From Methylohalobius sp964654415 (GTDB lineage: Bacteria > Pseudomonadota > Gammaproteobacteria > Methylococcales > Methylothermaceae), in assembly GCA_964654415.1 (NCBI GenBank), contig CAZZIP010000006.1, forward strand, positions 79,229-143,228: a DNA stretch of 64,000 nt. Reading direction: 5' to 3'. The position numbers were made by a program, and so were the translations under genes. The notes under the pieces were generated by a model, which was not told the origin of the DNA, did not search any database, and saw nothing but the letters and a program-made list of their open reading frames with translations. Below, in pieces: positions 1 through 7,834 of the stretch; the first letter of the stretch is position 1, and each line of letters opens with the position of its first letter.

Positions 1-984
1 ACCGGCTCGGTCATCGCTTTCGGTAAGCTGTGCGGCAAGATTTCTGGCAAGCCGCTGCTCCTTCCCGCGCGCCACTGGCTCAACTTGGGAATGCTGATTT
101 TGGCCGTGTTGCTCGGCAAGTGGTTCTTAGGCGCTGAGAGCCCGGCGCTAGGTCTTGTCTCCTTAACTCTTATGACGTTGATCGCCTTTGCCTTTGGAGT
201 ACATATGGTGATGGCCATCGGCGGGGCGGACATGCCGGTGGTGGTATCGATGCTCAATAGCTACTCGGGCTGGGCGGCTTCGGCGACTGGCTTCATGCTC
301 GAAAACGACCTTCTGATCGTCACCGGTGCGCTGGTCGGCTCTTCTGGCGCTATTCTGAGCTACATTATGTGCCGGGCGATGAATCGGAATTTCTTAAGCG
401 TCATCGCCGGTGGTTTCGGCACCGAAGGGGGGGCACCGGCCGTAGGGGTGAGCGGAGAAGTCCAGGCGATCGACCCCGAAGAGGCCGCAAACCTGTTGGC
501 CGACGCCAAGAACGTCATCATCGTGCCCGGCTATGGGATGGCGGTGGCGCAGGCCCAGTACGTGGTGGCTGAGATCGTCAAGACCTTGAGGGCCAAGGGT
601 GTCAACGTCCGCTTCGGCATCCATCCAGTGGCAGGGCGCATGCCTGGGCACATGAATGTGCTTCTGGCCGAGGCCAAGGTACCTTACGACATCGTCTTCG
701 AGATGGACGAGATCAACGAGGATTTCCCCGAGACCGATGTGGCAGTGGTGATCGGCGCCAACGACATCGTCAACCCGGCTGCGCAAGAAGACCCAACGAG
801 CCCCATCGCCGGGATGCCGGTGTTGGAAGTGTGGAAGGCCAAAACCTGCATCGTCCTAAAGCGCAGCATGGCCACCGGTTACGCTGGGGTAGATAACCCG
901 TTGTTTTTCCGCGATAACACGAGGATGTTGTTCGGCGACGCTAAGGACAGCTTGGAGAAGGTGCTAGCGTATTTGAAGCAGTAA
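1..984 (+). CDS. pntB: NAD(P) transhydrogenase subunit beta (C-terminal part, cut by window edge)
   Basis: The reading frame is open from base 1, so the gene starts before the window; the first in-window ATG at 85 is internal. The protein is the C-terminal two thirds of the membrane-bound proton-translocating transhydrogenase beta subunit, which exchanges reducing equivalents between NADH and NADP+ using the proton gradient. Visible are the TGSVIAFGKL segment, several hydrophobic membrane helices, and then the soluble NADP(H)-binding domain III with the family hallmarks VIIVPGYGMAVAQAQ and the GANDIVNPAAQ stretch near the C terminus. Upstream pntA parts are presumably just outside. A hairpin lies right after the stop. 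The family call is very secure. Confidence 0.96.
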   Translation, partial: TGSVIAFGKLCGKISGKPLLLPARHWLNLGMLILAVLLGKWFLGAESPALGLVSLTLMTLIAFAFGVHMVMAIGGADMPVVVSMLNSYSGWAASATGFMLENDLLIVTGALVGSSGAILSYIMCRAMNRNFLSVIAGGFGTEGGAPAVGVSGEVQAIDPEEAANLLADAKNVIIVPGYGMAVAQAQYVVAEIVKTLRAKGVNVRFGIHPVAGRMPGHMNVLLAEAKVPYDIVFEMDEINEDFPETDVAVVIGANDIVNPAAQEDPTSPIAGMPVLEVWKAKTCIVLKRSMATGYAGVDNPLFFRDNTRMLFGDAKDSLEKVLAYLKQ

Positions 985-997
985 GCGCTGTGGCTAA

Positions 998-1022
998 GGT
1001 GGGTTAGGGATAACCCGCCTTT
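998..1022 (+). terminator. Probable terminator of pntB
   Basis: A 9-bp stem (GGTGGGTTA / TAACCCGCC, one G-T pair) with a 4-base loop starts 14 bases after the pntB stop and is followed by a very short T run. The T run is weak, so termination may be inefficient. Confidence 0.45.
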
Positions 1023-1103
1023 ACTCAGGCTGGCTATGATTTCGAGAAAGGGGGTTGTAATCGGTATGGAAAGTCCGGCCAGTCGATTGGGCGGATGAAA
1101 GAG

Positions 1104-1132
1104 TTGAATTTTTTATTCGACTTGGATATAAA
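1104..1132 (+). promoter_or_regulatory. Sigma-70 type promoter of the small lipoprotein gene
   Basis: TTGAAT at 1104-1109 and TATAAA at 1127-1132 are separated by exactly 17 bases. This gives a good housekeeping promoter about 58 bases before the ATG of the small lipoprotein gene. Transcription would start near 1139. Confidence 0.5.
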
Positions 1133-1189
1133 AGCGGTGTGCACCGAGCACAACGATCTCTATAAACCTATAACGACGAGGAGGAAAAC

Positions 1190-1318
1190 ATGAAGAAAAC
1201 TCTCGGTATCCTGGCAATCGTGTTGGCGACCATAAGCATGGTTGGCTGTGGTAACTCGCCCGATGGCGACAAGCAGCGCCTGTCCAGCACCACTATTTCT
1301 CCTAAAGTTTTGGGTTAA
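1190..1318 (+). CDS. Small predicted lipoprotein (42 aa), unknown function
   Basis: A 42-residue ORF starts with ATG behind a strong GAGGAGG ribosome site at 1180-1186. The protein has a positively charged start (MKK), a hydrophobic stretch and a lipobox ending SMVGC, so residue 20 would be the lipidated cysteine and the mature peptide would be only about 23 residues (GNSPDGDKQRL...). It has its own promoter-like element upstream and a textbook terminator downstream, so it looks like a free-standing, possibly well expressed gene. It resembles entericidin-type and other tiny envelope lipoproteins in layout, but I recognise no family: the LptM-type motif after the cysteine is absent. The gene call is supported by the RBS, lipobox and transcription signals; the function is unknown. 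Confidence 0.7.
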   Translation: MKKTLGILAIVLATISMVGCGNSPDGDKQRLSSTTISPKVLG

Positions 1319-1372
1319 ACTTGAGCTAAAGACGCCCAAACATAAAAATCCGTTTTTTCGATGTGTCTCGTG

Positions 1373-1396
1373 ACCCGGGCTTTGCCCGGGTTTTTT
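1373..1396 (+). terminator. Rho-independent terminator of the small lipoprotein gene
   Basis: A perfect 8-bp GC-rich stem (ACCCGGGC / GCCCGGGT) with a TTT loop is followed by a run of T. It lies 54 bases after the small ORF stop and before gshA, isolating the small gene as a single transcript. Confidence 0.9.
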
Positions 1397-1441
1397 GCTG
1401 CCCTGATTCAAACTAACTATAAGCTGTAACTCTTGCCTTTA

Positions 1442-1447
1442 TATAAT
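1442..1447 (+). promoter_or_regulatory. Possible -10 element for gshA
   Basis: A perfect TATAAT lies 38 bases before the gshA start codon. No good -35 hexamer is seen at 16-18 bases upstream, so only the -10 is supported. Confidence 0.3.
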
Positions 1448-1484
1448 AAGGCTGGTAGGGATTGATGATTAAGGAATTGCCTCT

Positions 1485-3077
1485 TTGAATACCGGCCTAT
1501 TTCTCTCACGTCTCGAACGACTTGCCAAGCTGCCAGGGGCTTCGCTTAAGGGGCTGGTCGGCTTGGAAAAAGAAAGCCTGCGCATCACCACCGCTGGCTG
1601 GATCGCCAAGACCCCCCATCCGCAGGCTTTAGGTTCGACCCTCACCCATCCCCACATCACTACCGATTATTCCGAAGCGCTGTTGGAGTTTATCACTCCA
1701 CCTTATGCCGATGGCCTTGCCACCTTAGCGTTCTTGGACGAGATCCACCGGTTTGTCTACCTGCACCTAGATCCGCATGAGGTTCTTTTAGCCACCAGCA
1801 TGCCTATAGGCTTTGCGCACGACGAGGACATTCCCATCGCCTGCTATGGTGAGTCCAACATCGGTCGGATGAAGCATGTCTATCGAGTCGGCTTGAGCTA
1901 TCGTTACGGCCGCGCCATGCAGGCCATCGCCGGTATCCACTACAACTATTCCGTTGCCGAGGGATTGTGGCCGATATTGCGGGAAATCTTAAAGGACGAC
2001 CGTCCGCAGCAGGAATTTAAGTCCGCCGTCTATTTTGACCTGATCCGCAACCTCAAGCGCTACGGTTGGCTGTTGCTTTATCTGTTCGGCGCCTCGCCGG
2101 TGGTGAACCGGGTTTTTCTGGAGTGCCGGGGGGGAATCCCTACAGGGTTCATTCAGCTTGCGCCAAATACCTATGGCCTGCCTTACGCCACTTCTCTCAG
2201 GATGAGCGATATAGGCTACAAGAACCCAACCCAGGCCAAGCTACACATTTCCTGCAATACTCTCGAAGAATACGCCGCCGGGTTGTGTCACGCCATCGAA
2301 ACTCCTTATCCCCCGTATCAAGCTATCGGAGTTAAAGTCAACGGCGACTATCGTCAGCTCAATGCCAACCTCCTGCAAATCGAAAACGAATATTACAGCA
2401 TCGTGCGCCCCAAGCAACCGGCGGAGTACGGCGAGCGGCCAACGTTGGCGCTGCGCCGAAGGGGGGTAAGATATATTGAGGTGCGAGCGTTGGACCTTAA
2501 CCCTTATGAACCTTTGGGGATAGACCACCATGAGGTTTATTTCTTAGAAGCCTTTCTATTACATTGCTTGCTTCAAGACAGTCCGCCCCAAACCCTGGCC
2601 GAAAGCCAGGCGATCCAGGCTAACCTGCTCGCCACTGCCCAGCGGGGGCGCGATCCCAGGCTGACCCTAGTCCGGGATGGCTGCGCTGTGCCTTTGCGCC
2701 AATGGGCCGAAGAGATTTTTACCGTACTTCTCCCACTGTGCCAACTGTTGGACGATTCCTTGCCGACTAGACCTTATCAGACTAGCCTGGAGTTCCATCA
2801 GGAACGGGTGCTGAACCCCGACTCGACTCCCTCGGCTAGGATATTGGCGCAGCTGCGTGCCACCGGGGAATCTTTTGCCAGCTTTGCCTTGAAAAAATCG
2901 CTAGAGCACGCAGACTATTTTCGCCGACGCCCGCTACTAGGGGATCGCTTGGCTTGGTTTGATCGAATCTCCCGCCAGTCCATTCAAGAGCAACAACGCA
3001 TCGAAGCTGAAGACAAGCTTGGCTTCGATGAATTTCTCAAAAACTATTTCAGTCAAACTTGTCAAAGTGAAAGATGA
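1485..3077 (+). CDS. gshA: Glutamate-cysteine ligase (first step of glutathione synthesis)
   Basis: The 530-residue product matches the gammaproteobacterial GshA family over its whole length (E. coli enzyme 518 aa). It is a cytoplasmic ATP-dependent ligase joining L-glutamate and L-cysteine. Family-like stretches include GLEKESLRIT near residue 25, YSEALLEFITPP near residue 63, HYNYS in the centre and RYIEVRALDLNP near residue 330, all typical of the glutamate/ATP-grasp-like fold. The start is a TTG at 1485 with an AAGGA ribosome site at 1471-1475; no ATG fits. Its stop overlaps the cysH start by 4 bases (ATGA), so the two thiol genes are translationally coupled. Confidence 0.95.
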   Translation: MNTGLFLSRLERLAKLPGASLKGLVGLEKESLRITTAGWIAKTPHPQALGSTLTHPHITTDYSEALLEFITPPYADGLATLAFLDEIHRFVYLHLDPHEVLLATSMPIGFAHDEDIPIACYGESNIGRMKHVYRVGLSYRYGRAMQAIAGIHYNYSVAEGLWPILREILKDDRPQQEFKSAVYFDLIRNLKRYGWLLLYLFGASPVVNRVFLECRGGIPTGFIQLAPNTYGLPYATSLRMSDIGYKNPTQAKLHISCNTLEEYAAGLCHAIETPYPPYQAIGVKVNGDYRQLNANLLQIENEYYSIVRPKQPAEYGERPTLALRRRGVRYIEVRALDLNPYEPLGIDHHEVYFLEAFLLHCLLQDSPPQTLAESQAIQANLLATAQRGRDPRLTLVRDGCAVPLRQWAEEIFTVLLPLCQLLDDSLPTRPYQTSLEFHQERVLNPDSTPSARILAQLRATGESFASFALKKSLEHADYFRRRPLLGDRLAWFDRISRQSIQEQQRIEAEDKLGFDEFLKNYFSQTCQSER

Positions 3078-3790
3078 GTTTTGATTTAGATTATTGGCAG
3101 GAACAGCTAGCCGGCAAAAAGCCGCGCACCATTTTGGAGGTGGCCTTAGAGCAGTTCGAGCGCATCGCCATCGCCTTCAGCGGTGCTGAGGATGTGGTGT
3201 TGATCGACATGGCCTGCCAACTGCGTGAAAAAGTGTCCGTGTTCACTTTGGACACGGGGCGCCTGCATCCAGAAACCTATCGTTTCATCGAGCAGGTGCG
3301 CGAGCGCTATCCCATCGAACTGGACATTTTGTATCCAGACGCCGAAGAAATCCGCGACCTTGTCCAGCGCAAAGGTCTGTTTAGCTTTTACCGCGACGGC
3401 CACCAAGAATGCTGCCAGATCCGCAAAGTTTCCCCCTTAAAGCGCAAACTGGCTACTTTGGATGCTTGGATCAGCGGCCAGCGCCGCGACCAAAGCCCAG
3501 ATACCCGGGAGAACTTAAGAGAGGTGGAGCTAGATCTGAATTTTAAAGGCCGAGGCGGCGAATTGGTCAAATTCAACCCCCTTGCTAACTGGACCTTGGT
3601 CCAAGTTTGGGACTACATTGAAGCCTTCAAGGTCCCTTTCAACGAACTGCACCTGCGCGGCTTTCGCAGTATAGGCTGCGAACCTTGTACTCGAGCAGTG
3701 CTTCCGCATCAGCACGAACGCGAAGGGCGATGGTGGTGGGAAGAGGCTGCTAAAAAAGAGTGCGGGATTCACCGGAAACCGGATCAATAA
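3074..3790 (+). CDS. cysH: Assimilatory adenylyl-sulfate (APS) reductase, iron-sulfur type
   Basis: This 238-residue protein reduces activated sulfate to sulfite with thioredoxin or glutathione. It has the P-loop-like AFSGAED segment (residues 34-40), the TLDTGRLHPETY block, and the catalytic ECGIH near the C terminus (Cys230). Unlike the E. coli PAPS reductase it also carries the paired cysteines CC (113-114) in CCQIRKVSPL and CEPC (202-205), the four ligands of a [4Fe-4S] cluster. By family knowledge this marks it as an APS (not PAPS) reductase, as in Pseudomonas. It follows gshA with a 4-base overlap and runs tail to tail into cysB with a 7-base overlap of the coding ends. Confidence 0.93.
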   Translation: MSFDLDYWQEQLAGKKPRTILEVALEQFERIAIAFSGAEDVVLIDMACQLREKVSVFTLDTGRLHPETYRFIEQVRERYPIELDILYPDAEEIRDLVQRKGLFSFYRDGHQECCQIRKVSPLKRKLATLDAWISGQRRDQSPDTRENLREVELDLNFKGRGGELVKFNPLANWTLVQVWDYIEAFKVPFNELHLRGFRSIGCEPCTRAVLPHQHEREGRWWWEEAAKKECGIHRKPDQ

Positions 3791-4758
3791 CAAGGTAGCT
3801 TAAGCTCTTCAAACAAAGCATCAACCTCGCGCTGGTCGCGCAGTTTCATTGCCTGCTCTACCTTAGCCCGAGTCAAATGGGGCGCAAACAGCTCGATGAA
3901 GTCATAGATGAACTTGCGCACAAACATGTCCCGGCGCAAGCCAATCTTGGTCACACTGGGCCCGAATAGATGGCTGGCGTCTAGCGCTACTAAATCTTGA
4001 TCGACCTTGGGGTCGTAAGCCATCTTGGCCACGATACCAACGCCTAGTCCTAACCGAACGTAGGTTTTGATCACATCGGCGTCCACCGCCGTCAGCGTCA
4101 GGCGCGGTTGCAAGCCGTGCTGGGCGAAAGCTTCATCGAGCTTGGAACGGCCGGTGAAACCGAATACATAAGTTATCAATGGCCATTCGGCGACATCCTG
4201 TAAAGTCAGCAGCTGCTTTTCCAACAGGGGGTGTCCCTGCGGGACTAGAATACAGCGGTTCCATTGATAGCATGGAAGCATCACCAGATTTTCGAACAGC
4301 TCCAACGCTTCGGTAGCGATGGCGAGGTCGACGACTCCGCGGGAGGCCAGATCTGAGATCTGCACCGGAGTGCCCTGGTGCATAGTCAGAGTCACCCGCG
4401 GATAGCGAGCCATAAATTTCTTAACTACTGGTGGCAAGGCATAACGCGCCTGGGTGTGGGTCGTGGCGATCGCCAGGGTACCGCATTGGTCGTCGCGATA
4501 CTCCTCGGCGATCCGTTTGATATTTTCGGCTTTGCGCAGGATTTCCCCCGCCAGCTCCACGACCAGCTTTCCCGCCGGCGTGATCTCGGTCAGTTGTTTG
4601 CCGTTGCGGGCGAAAATTGGGATGCCCAACTCATCCTCAAGCAGGCGGACCTGTTTGCTGATCCCAGGTTGGGAGGTGAACAGACTTTCGGCCGTCGCCG
4701 AGACGTTGAGATTGTGATGGGCGATTTCCCAAATGTAACGCAGCTGTTGAAGTTTCAT
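3784..4758 (-). CDS. cysB: LysR-type regulator CysB of sulfur assimilation
   Basis: A 324-residue LysR-family protein, the exact length of CysB. It has an N-terminal winged helix-turn-helix (MKLQQLRYIWEIAHHNLNVS..., with LFTSQPGISKQVRLLE as recognition region) and a C-terminal substrate-binding domain with the CysB-like TTHTQARYALP segment near residue 100. CysB binds N-acetylserine/O-acetylserine and activates cysteine biosynthesis genes. The gene converges on cysH and diverges from fdxA, so its promoter lies in 4759-4904. The neighbourhood with cysH and gshA fits a thiol role. Confidence 0.95.
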   Translation of the reverse strand: MKLQQLRYIWEIAHHNLNVSATAESLFTSQPGISKQVRLLEDELGIPIFARNGKQLTEITPAGKLVVELAGEILRKAENIKRIAEEYRDDQCGTLAIATTHTQARYALPPVVKKFMARYPRVTLTMHQGTPVQISDLASRGVVDLAIATEALELFENLVMLPCYQWNRCILVPQGHPLLEKQLLTLQDVAEWPLITYVFGFTGRSKLDEAFAQHGLQPRLTLTAVDADVIKTYVRLGLGVGIVAKMAYDPKVDQDLVALDASHLFGPSVTKIGLRRDMFVRKFIYDFIELFAPHLTRAKVEQAMKLRDQREVDALFEELKLPCY

Positions 4759-4841
4759 TTCGGCTATCGTTTAATCTATAAATATTCTTTTTAATTATAA
4801 GATTCTCAGCAAGCGCCATAAAGTTTGACTGGACCGGTTCC

Positions 4842-4870
4842 TTACTAGGACCTAAGGGGCAGTGTATAAT
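4842..4870 (+). promoter_or_regulatory. Likely fdxA promoter
   Basis: A perfect TATAAT at 4865-4870 lies 34 bases before the fdxA ATG, with only a poor -35 (TTACTA, 4842-4847) at 17-base spacing. A better TTGACT at 4825 is too far away to pair with it. Confidence 0.4.
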
Positions 4871-4904
4871 AAAGCAGCTCACTAATAACTTGCGGAACCC
4901 TGCC

Positions 4905-5234
4905 ATGACCTTCGTCGTTACTGAGAACTGCATCAATTGTAAGTACACTGACTGCGTAGACGTTTGCCCGGTCGATTGCTTCCGCGAAGGGCCCAATATG
5001 CTCGTGATCGATCCGGATGAATGCATCGACTGCACCTTGTGCGAGCCTGAATGCCCCGTCAACGCGATTTATTCCGAAGACGAGGTCCCCGAAGACCAAC
5101 GGGTATTCGTCCAGCTCAACGCCGAATTGGCCAAGAAATGGCCTGTCATTACCGAAGTCAAGAATCCCCTTCCGGACGCCGACGAATGGAATGGCAAACC
5201 GGGTAAACTGAAGTTGTTGAAAAAAGAGTGGTAG
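4905..5234 (+). CDS. fdxA: Seven-iron ferredoxin FdxA
   Basis: The 109-residue product is a small cytoplasmic electron carrier with one [3Fe-4S] and one [4Fe-4S] cluster. Cysteine motifs CINCKYTDCVDVCPVDC (residues 9-25) and CIDCTLCEPECP (about 40-51) match the Azotobacter-type FdxA, as does the C-terminal extension with WPVITEVKNPLPDADEW. I start it at the ATG at 4905, which gives the family N terminus MTFVVTENC and has GCGGA 9 bases upstream; an in-frame TTG at 4890 adds five residues but lacks a ribosome site. It is a single gene, divergent from cysB and convergent with epmB. Confidence 0.95.
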   Translation: MTFVVTENCINCKYTDCVDVCPVDCFREGPNMLVIDPDECIDCTLCEPECPVNAIYSEDEVPEDQRVFVQLNAELAKKWPVITEVKNPLPDADEWNGKPGKLKLLKKEW

Positions 5235-5277
5235 GTTCTGAGCCCGCCAAACTGAAAGAAGGCGCTGCTTAGCATTC

Positions 5278-6276
5278 TTAGAGCCATGTCTTGTACGGTG
5301 CTCCGGGTTGCTCGCGTGCCAAGCGGGGCACGAGGTAGCCCGGCAGCCTGCGGCGCAGTTGTTCGTAAAGCAACCTGGCTTCGGTTTCAGGGACTTCGAA
5401 GTGGGCTGTTCCCCGGGTGCGGTCGAGCAAATGCAGGTAATAAGGCAGGATGCCGGCTGCAAAGGCGGTTTCCTGCAGGGCAACTAAAGTCTCCACCTCG
5501 TCGTTTACGTTTTTGAGCAACGTGCTTTGATTCAGCACGGGAATGGCGTGCTTGCGAAGCCGGTGGACTGCTTCTGAAACCTCATTGTCGATCTCGTTGG
5601 CGTGATTGGCATGGACCACCATCACGCACTGCAGGCGAGTTGCGGTTAAGATTTGCACCAATTCCGGCGTGATTCGAGAGGGTAGAACGATAGGAAGGCG
5701 GCTGTGGATGCGCAGCCTGTGGATGTGGCCAATCTCGGCTAGGGCCTGGATCAGGGTTCTAAGGCGCGCGTCTGCCAGCATCAGGGGATCGCCGCCGCTT
5801 AAGATTACTTCTTTGATCGAGGGATCGCGGTGCAGATAGTTCAAAGCTGCCTGTAGGCGGCTTGGGTTGAGTTGATCGTTGAGGTAAGGATACTCGCGCC
5901 GAAAACAGTAACGGCAATGGATTGCACAGGCGCCCGTGACGATGAGCAAGGCGCGGCCATGGTATTTGTGCAGTACTCCTGGGGCTTTTCTGGCCTGCCC
6001 GTCGCCGACCGGATCGCTGACGAAGCCAGGGACCCAAAGGGTTTCACTGGCCTGGGGCAATACCTGACGCAGCAAAGGGTCGTTGGGATCGCCGGGGCGC
6101 ATCCGAGCTGCAAACGCGCGCGGTACTCGGAAAGGAAAAGTTGCCTCCGCATCTGGACTCCAGAGATCCTCAGGTAGGCCGAGAAATGCTAGGAGCTCCT
6201 GTGGCGAGCGAAATCCTTGCGCCAGTTCTTGCTGCCAGGCAGTCGGAGTGGAGGGTTGGGGTATAATGATCATCAC
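5278..6276 (-). CDS. epmB: EF-P lysine 2,3-aminomutase EpmB (radical SAM)
   Basis: The 332-residue protein belongs to the KamA/EpmB family, which converts L-lysine to beta-lysine for attachment to elongation factor P. The radical-SAM motif is CAIHCRYC (Cys117, 121, 124) with the following FRREYPY typical of the family, then the EVILSGGDPLML block and the HSRLPIVLPSRIT segment. The gene sits head to head with efp-epmA, sharing a short intergenic stretch, so the two lysylation enzymes and their substrate are all here. Two ATGs (6276, 6273) are equally possible starts. Confidence 0.94.
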   Translation of the reverse strand: MMIIIPQPSTPTAWQQELAQGFRSPQELLAFLGLPEDLWSPDAEATFPFRVPRAFAARMRPGDPNDPLLRQVLPQASETLWVPGFVSDPVGDGQARKAPGVLHKYHGRALLIVTGACAIHCRYCFRREYPYLNDQLNPSRLQAALNYLHRDPSIKEVILSGGDPLMLADARLRTLIQALAEIGHIHRLRIHSRLPIVLPSRITPELVQILTATRLQCVMVVHANHANEIDNEVSEAVHRLRKHAIPVLNQSTLLKNVNDEVETLVALQETAFAAGILPYYLHLLDRTRGTAHFEVPETEARLLYEQLRRRLPGYLVPRLAREQPGAPYKTWL

Positions 6277-6306
6277 TGATTAAACTTTGCAAAGGACTTA
6301 TTCGAC

Positions 6307-6876
6307 ATGGCGACCTATAGTACCAACGAATTCAAAGCGGGGTTGAAAGTGCTTTTGGATGGAGACCCATGCATGATTTTAGAGAACGAGTTCGTCAAAC
6401 CTGGTAAGGGGCAAGCGTTCAACCGGGTCAAATTTCGGAATCTGAAGACCGGTCGAATCCTGGAGCGGACCTTCAAGTCCGGCGAAAGTCTTGAGGGCGC
6501 CGATGTCGTGGATGCTGAGATGCAGTACCTATATAACGACGGTGAGTTTTGGTACTTCATGGACCCCAACACCTTCGAACAGGTTGCCGCAGACGCTCAA
6601 GTCGTGGGCGACGCCAAGCAGTGGTTGAAGGAACAGAGCTTGTGTACGGTCACTTTGTGGAACGGTGCCCCCATTGCGGTGACGCCGCCTAATTTCGTTG
6701 AGCTTACGGTGGTCGAGACCGACCCCGGGGTCCGCGGGGATACTTCTGCTGGTGGCAGCAAGCCGGCAAAACTCGAAACTGGAGCGGTGGTGCGGGTGCC
6801 GTTGTTCATCCAGGTGGGTGAGGTTCTCAAGATAGACACGCGCACCGGTGAATACGTCTCTCGGGTCGGTAAATAA
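6307..6876 (+). CDS. efp: Translation elongation factor P
   Basis: A 189-residue EF-P of standard length (E. coli 188). It relieves ribosome stalling at polyproline stretches. The N-terminal KOW-like domain has the loop FVKPGKGQAF with Lys34, the residue that EpmA/EpmB modify with beta-lysine; the two OB domains follow, ending GEYVSRVGK. A ribosome site AAAGGA lies at 6291-6296. epmA follows with overlap and epmB is divergent. Confidence 0.98.
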   Translation: MATYSTNEFKAGLKVLLDGDPCMILENEFVKPGKGQAFNRVKFRNLKTGRILERTFKSGESLEGADVVDAEMQYLYNDGEFWYFMDPNTFEQVAADAQVVGDAKQWLKEQSLCTVTLWNGAPIAVTPPNFVELTVVETDPGVRGDTSAGGSKPAKLETGAVVRVPLFIQVGEVLKIDTRTGEYVSRVGK

Positions 6877-7834
6877 ACCCGTCTGGCAGCCCGCGTGCAG
6901 TTTGCAGATGCTGCACCGGCGGGCGGCAATGTTGGAAAAGATCCGCGCCTTTTTCCGCCGCGCCGGGGTGCTGGAAGTAGAGACTCCCCTGCTCTGGTCA
7001 ACGGCGGGAACCGATCCCCACTTGGACTATTTCCCAGTGGATGGAGGAGGTTACTCGCTGTATCTTCAAACCTCCCCGGAATTTGCCATGAAGCGCCTGC
7101 TAGTCGCAGGTTCCGGCTCGATCTACCAGATATGCAAAGCGTTCCGGCGTGGAGAAGCAGGACGCCTGCACAATCCGGAATTTACCTTGCTGGAATGGTA
7201 CCGGGTCGGCTTCGATTTGTCCCAGCTGATGGACGAGATCGCTCAGCTTTTGCAAGAATTGTTGGACAGCCGCGTCTTAAGGCGGGTGAGCTTTAGCTAT
7301 GGGGAATTGTTCCAAGAATACATCGGTGTTTCCTGGCAGGCGTCATTATCCGATCTCAAGCGGCAGGCCGAATCTTTGGGGTGGCCAGAGGCTTCTGCAA
7401 TATGTGGGCAGGAGCGCAGCCTGTGGCTCGATTTCTTGTTTTCCCATGCAGTTCAACCCAGGCTTCCTAGGGGAGCTGTGGTCTTCGTCTGCGACTTTCC
7501 AGCCCCGCTGGCCGCTTTGGCCAGGCTCAGGCCGGATGATCCTGACGTGGCGGAGCGATTCGAGGTGTTTGTGGACGGGGTGGAACTTGCCAACGGATAC
7601 CACGAACTGAACGATCCGCTCGAACAGCGTGCTCGTTTCGATGCGGACTTGGCCTGGCGCCGCCGCGTCGGACTGCCGCTCCCGCCTGTAGATGAGGCGT
7701 TTTTGGCTGCGCTGGAGGCTGGGCTGCCGGACTGCTCAGGCGTAGCCTTAGGGGTGGACCGGGTTCTGATGCTCGCTGAAGGGGTTTCGGCCATTTCCGA
7801 TGTCCTGCCATTTCCCCTCCGGCTGGCATGGTGA
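6848..7834 (+). CDS. epmA: EF-P beta-lysyltransferase EpmA (PoxA/GenX)
   Basis: A 328-residue stand-alone class II lysyl-tRNA-synthetase-like catalytic domain that attaches beta-lysine to Lys34 of EF-P. Seen are class II motif 2 (FRRGEAGRLHNPEFTLLEWYR region) and motif 3 (GVALGVDRVLML near the C terminus); the anticodon-binding domain of LysS is absent, as expected. I keep the GTG start at 6848, which overlaps the end of efp by 29 bases, because the conserved WQPACSLQMLHRRA segment begins just after the efp stop and the only later start (ATG 6908) would cut it. Its stop overlaps the next ATG. Confidence 0.93.
   Translation: MNTSLGSVNKPVWQPACSLQMLHRRAAMLEKIRAFFRRAGVLEVETPLLWSTAGTDPHLDYFPVDGGGYSLYLQTSPEFAMKRLLVAGSGSIYQICKAFRRGEAGRLHNPEFTLLEWYRVGFDLSQLMDEIAQLLQELLDSRVLRRVSFSYGELFQEYIGVSWQASLSDLKRQAESLGWPEASAICGQERSLWLDFLFSHAVQPRLPRGAVVFVCDFPAPLAALARLRPDDPDVAERFEVFVDGVELANGYHELNDPLEQRARFDADLAWRRRVGLPLPPVDEAFLAALEAGLPDCSGVALGVDRVLMLAEGVSAISDVLPFPLRLAW

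Noticed and set aside
394..786. 130-residue minus-strand ORF inside pntB
   Set aside because: Frame shadow of a GC-rich gene; no homology or start signals.
4825..4870. TTGACT at 4825 as -35 for fdxA
   Set aside because: 34 bases from TATAAT, far beyond normal spacing.
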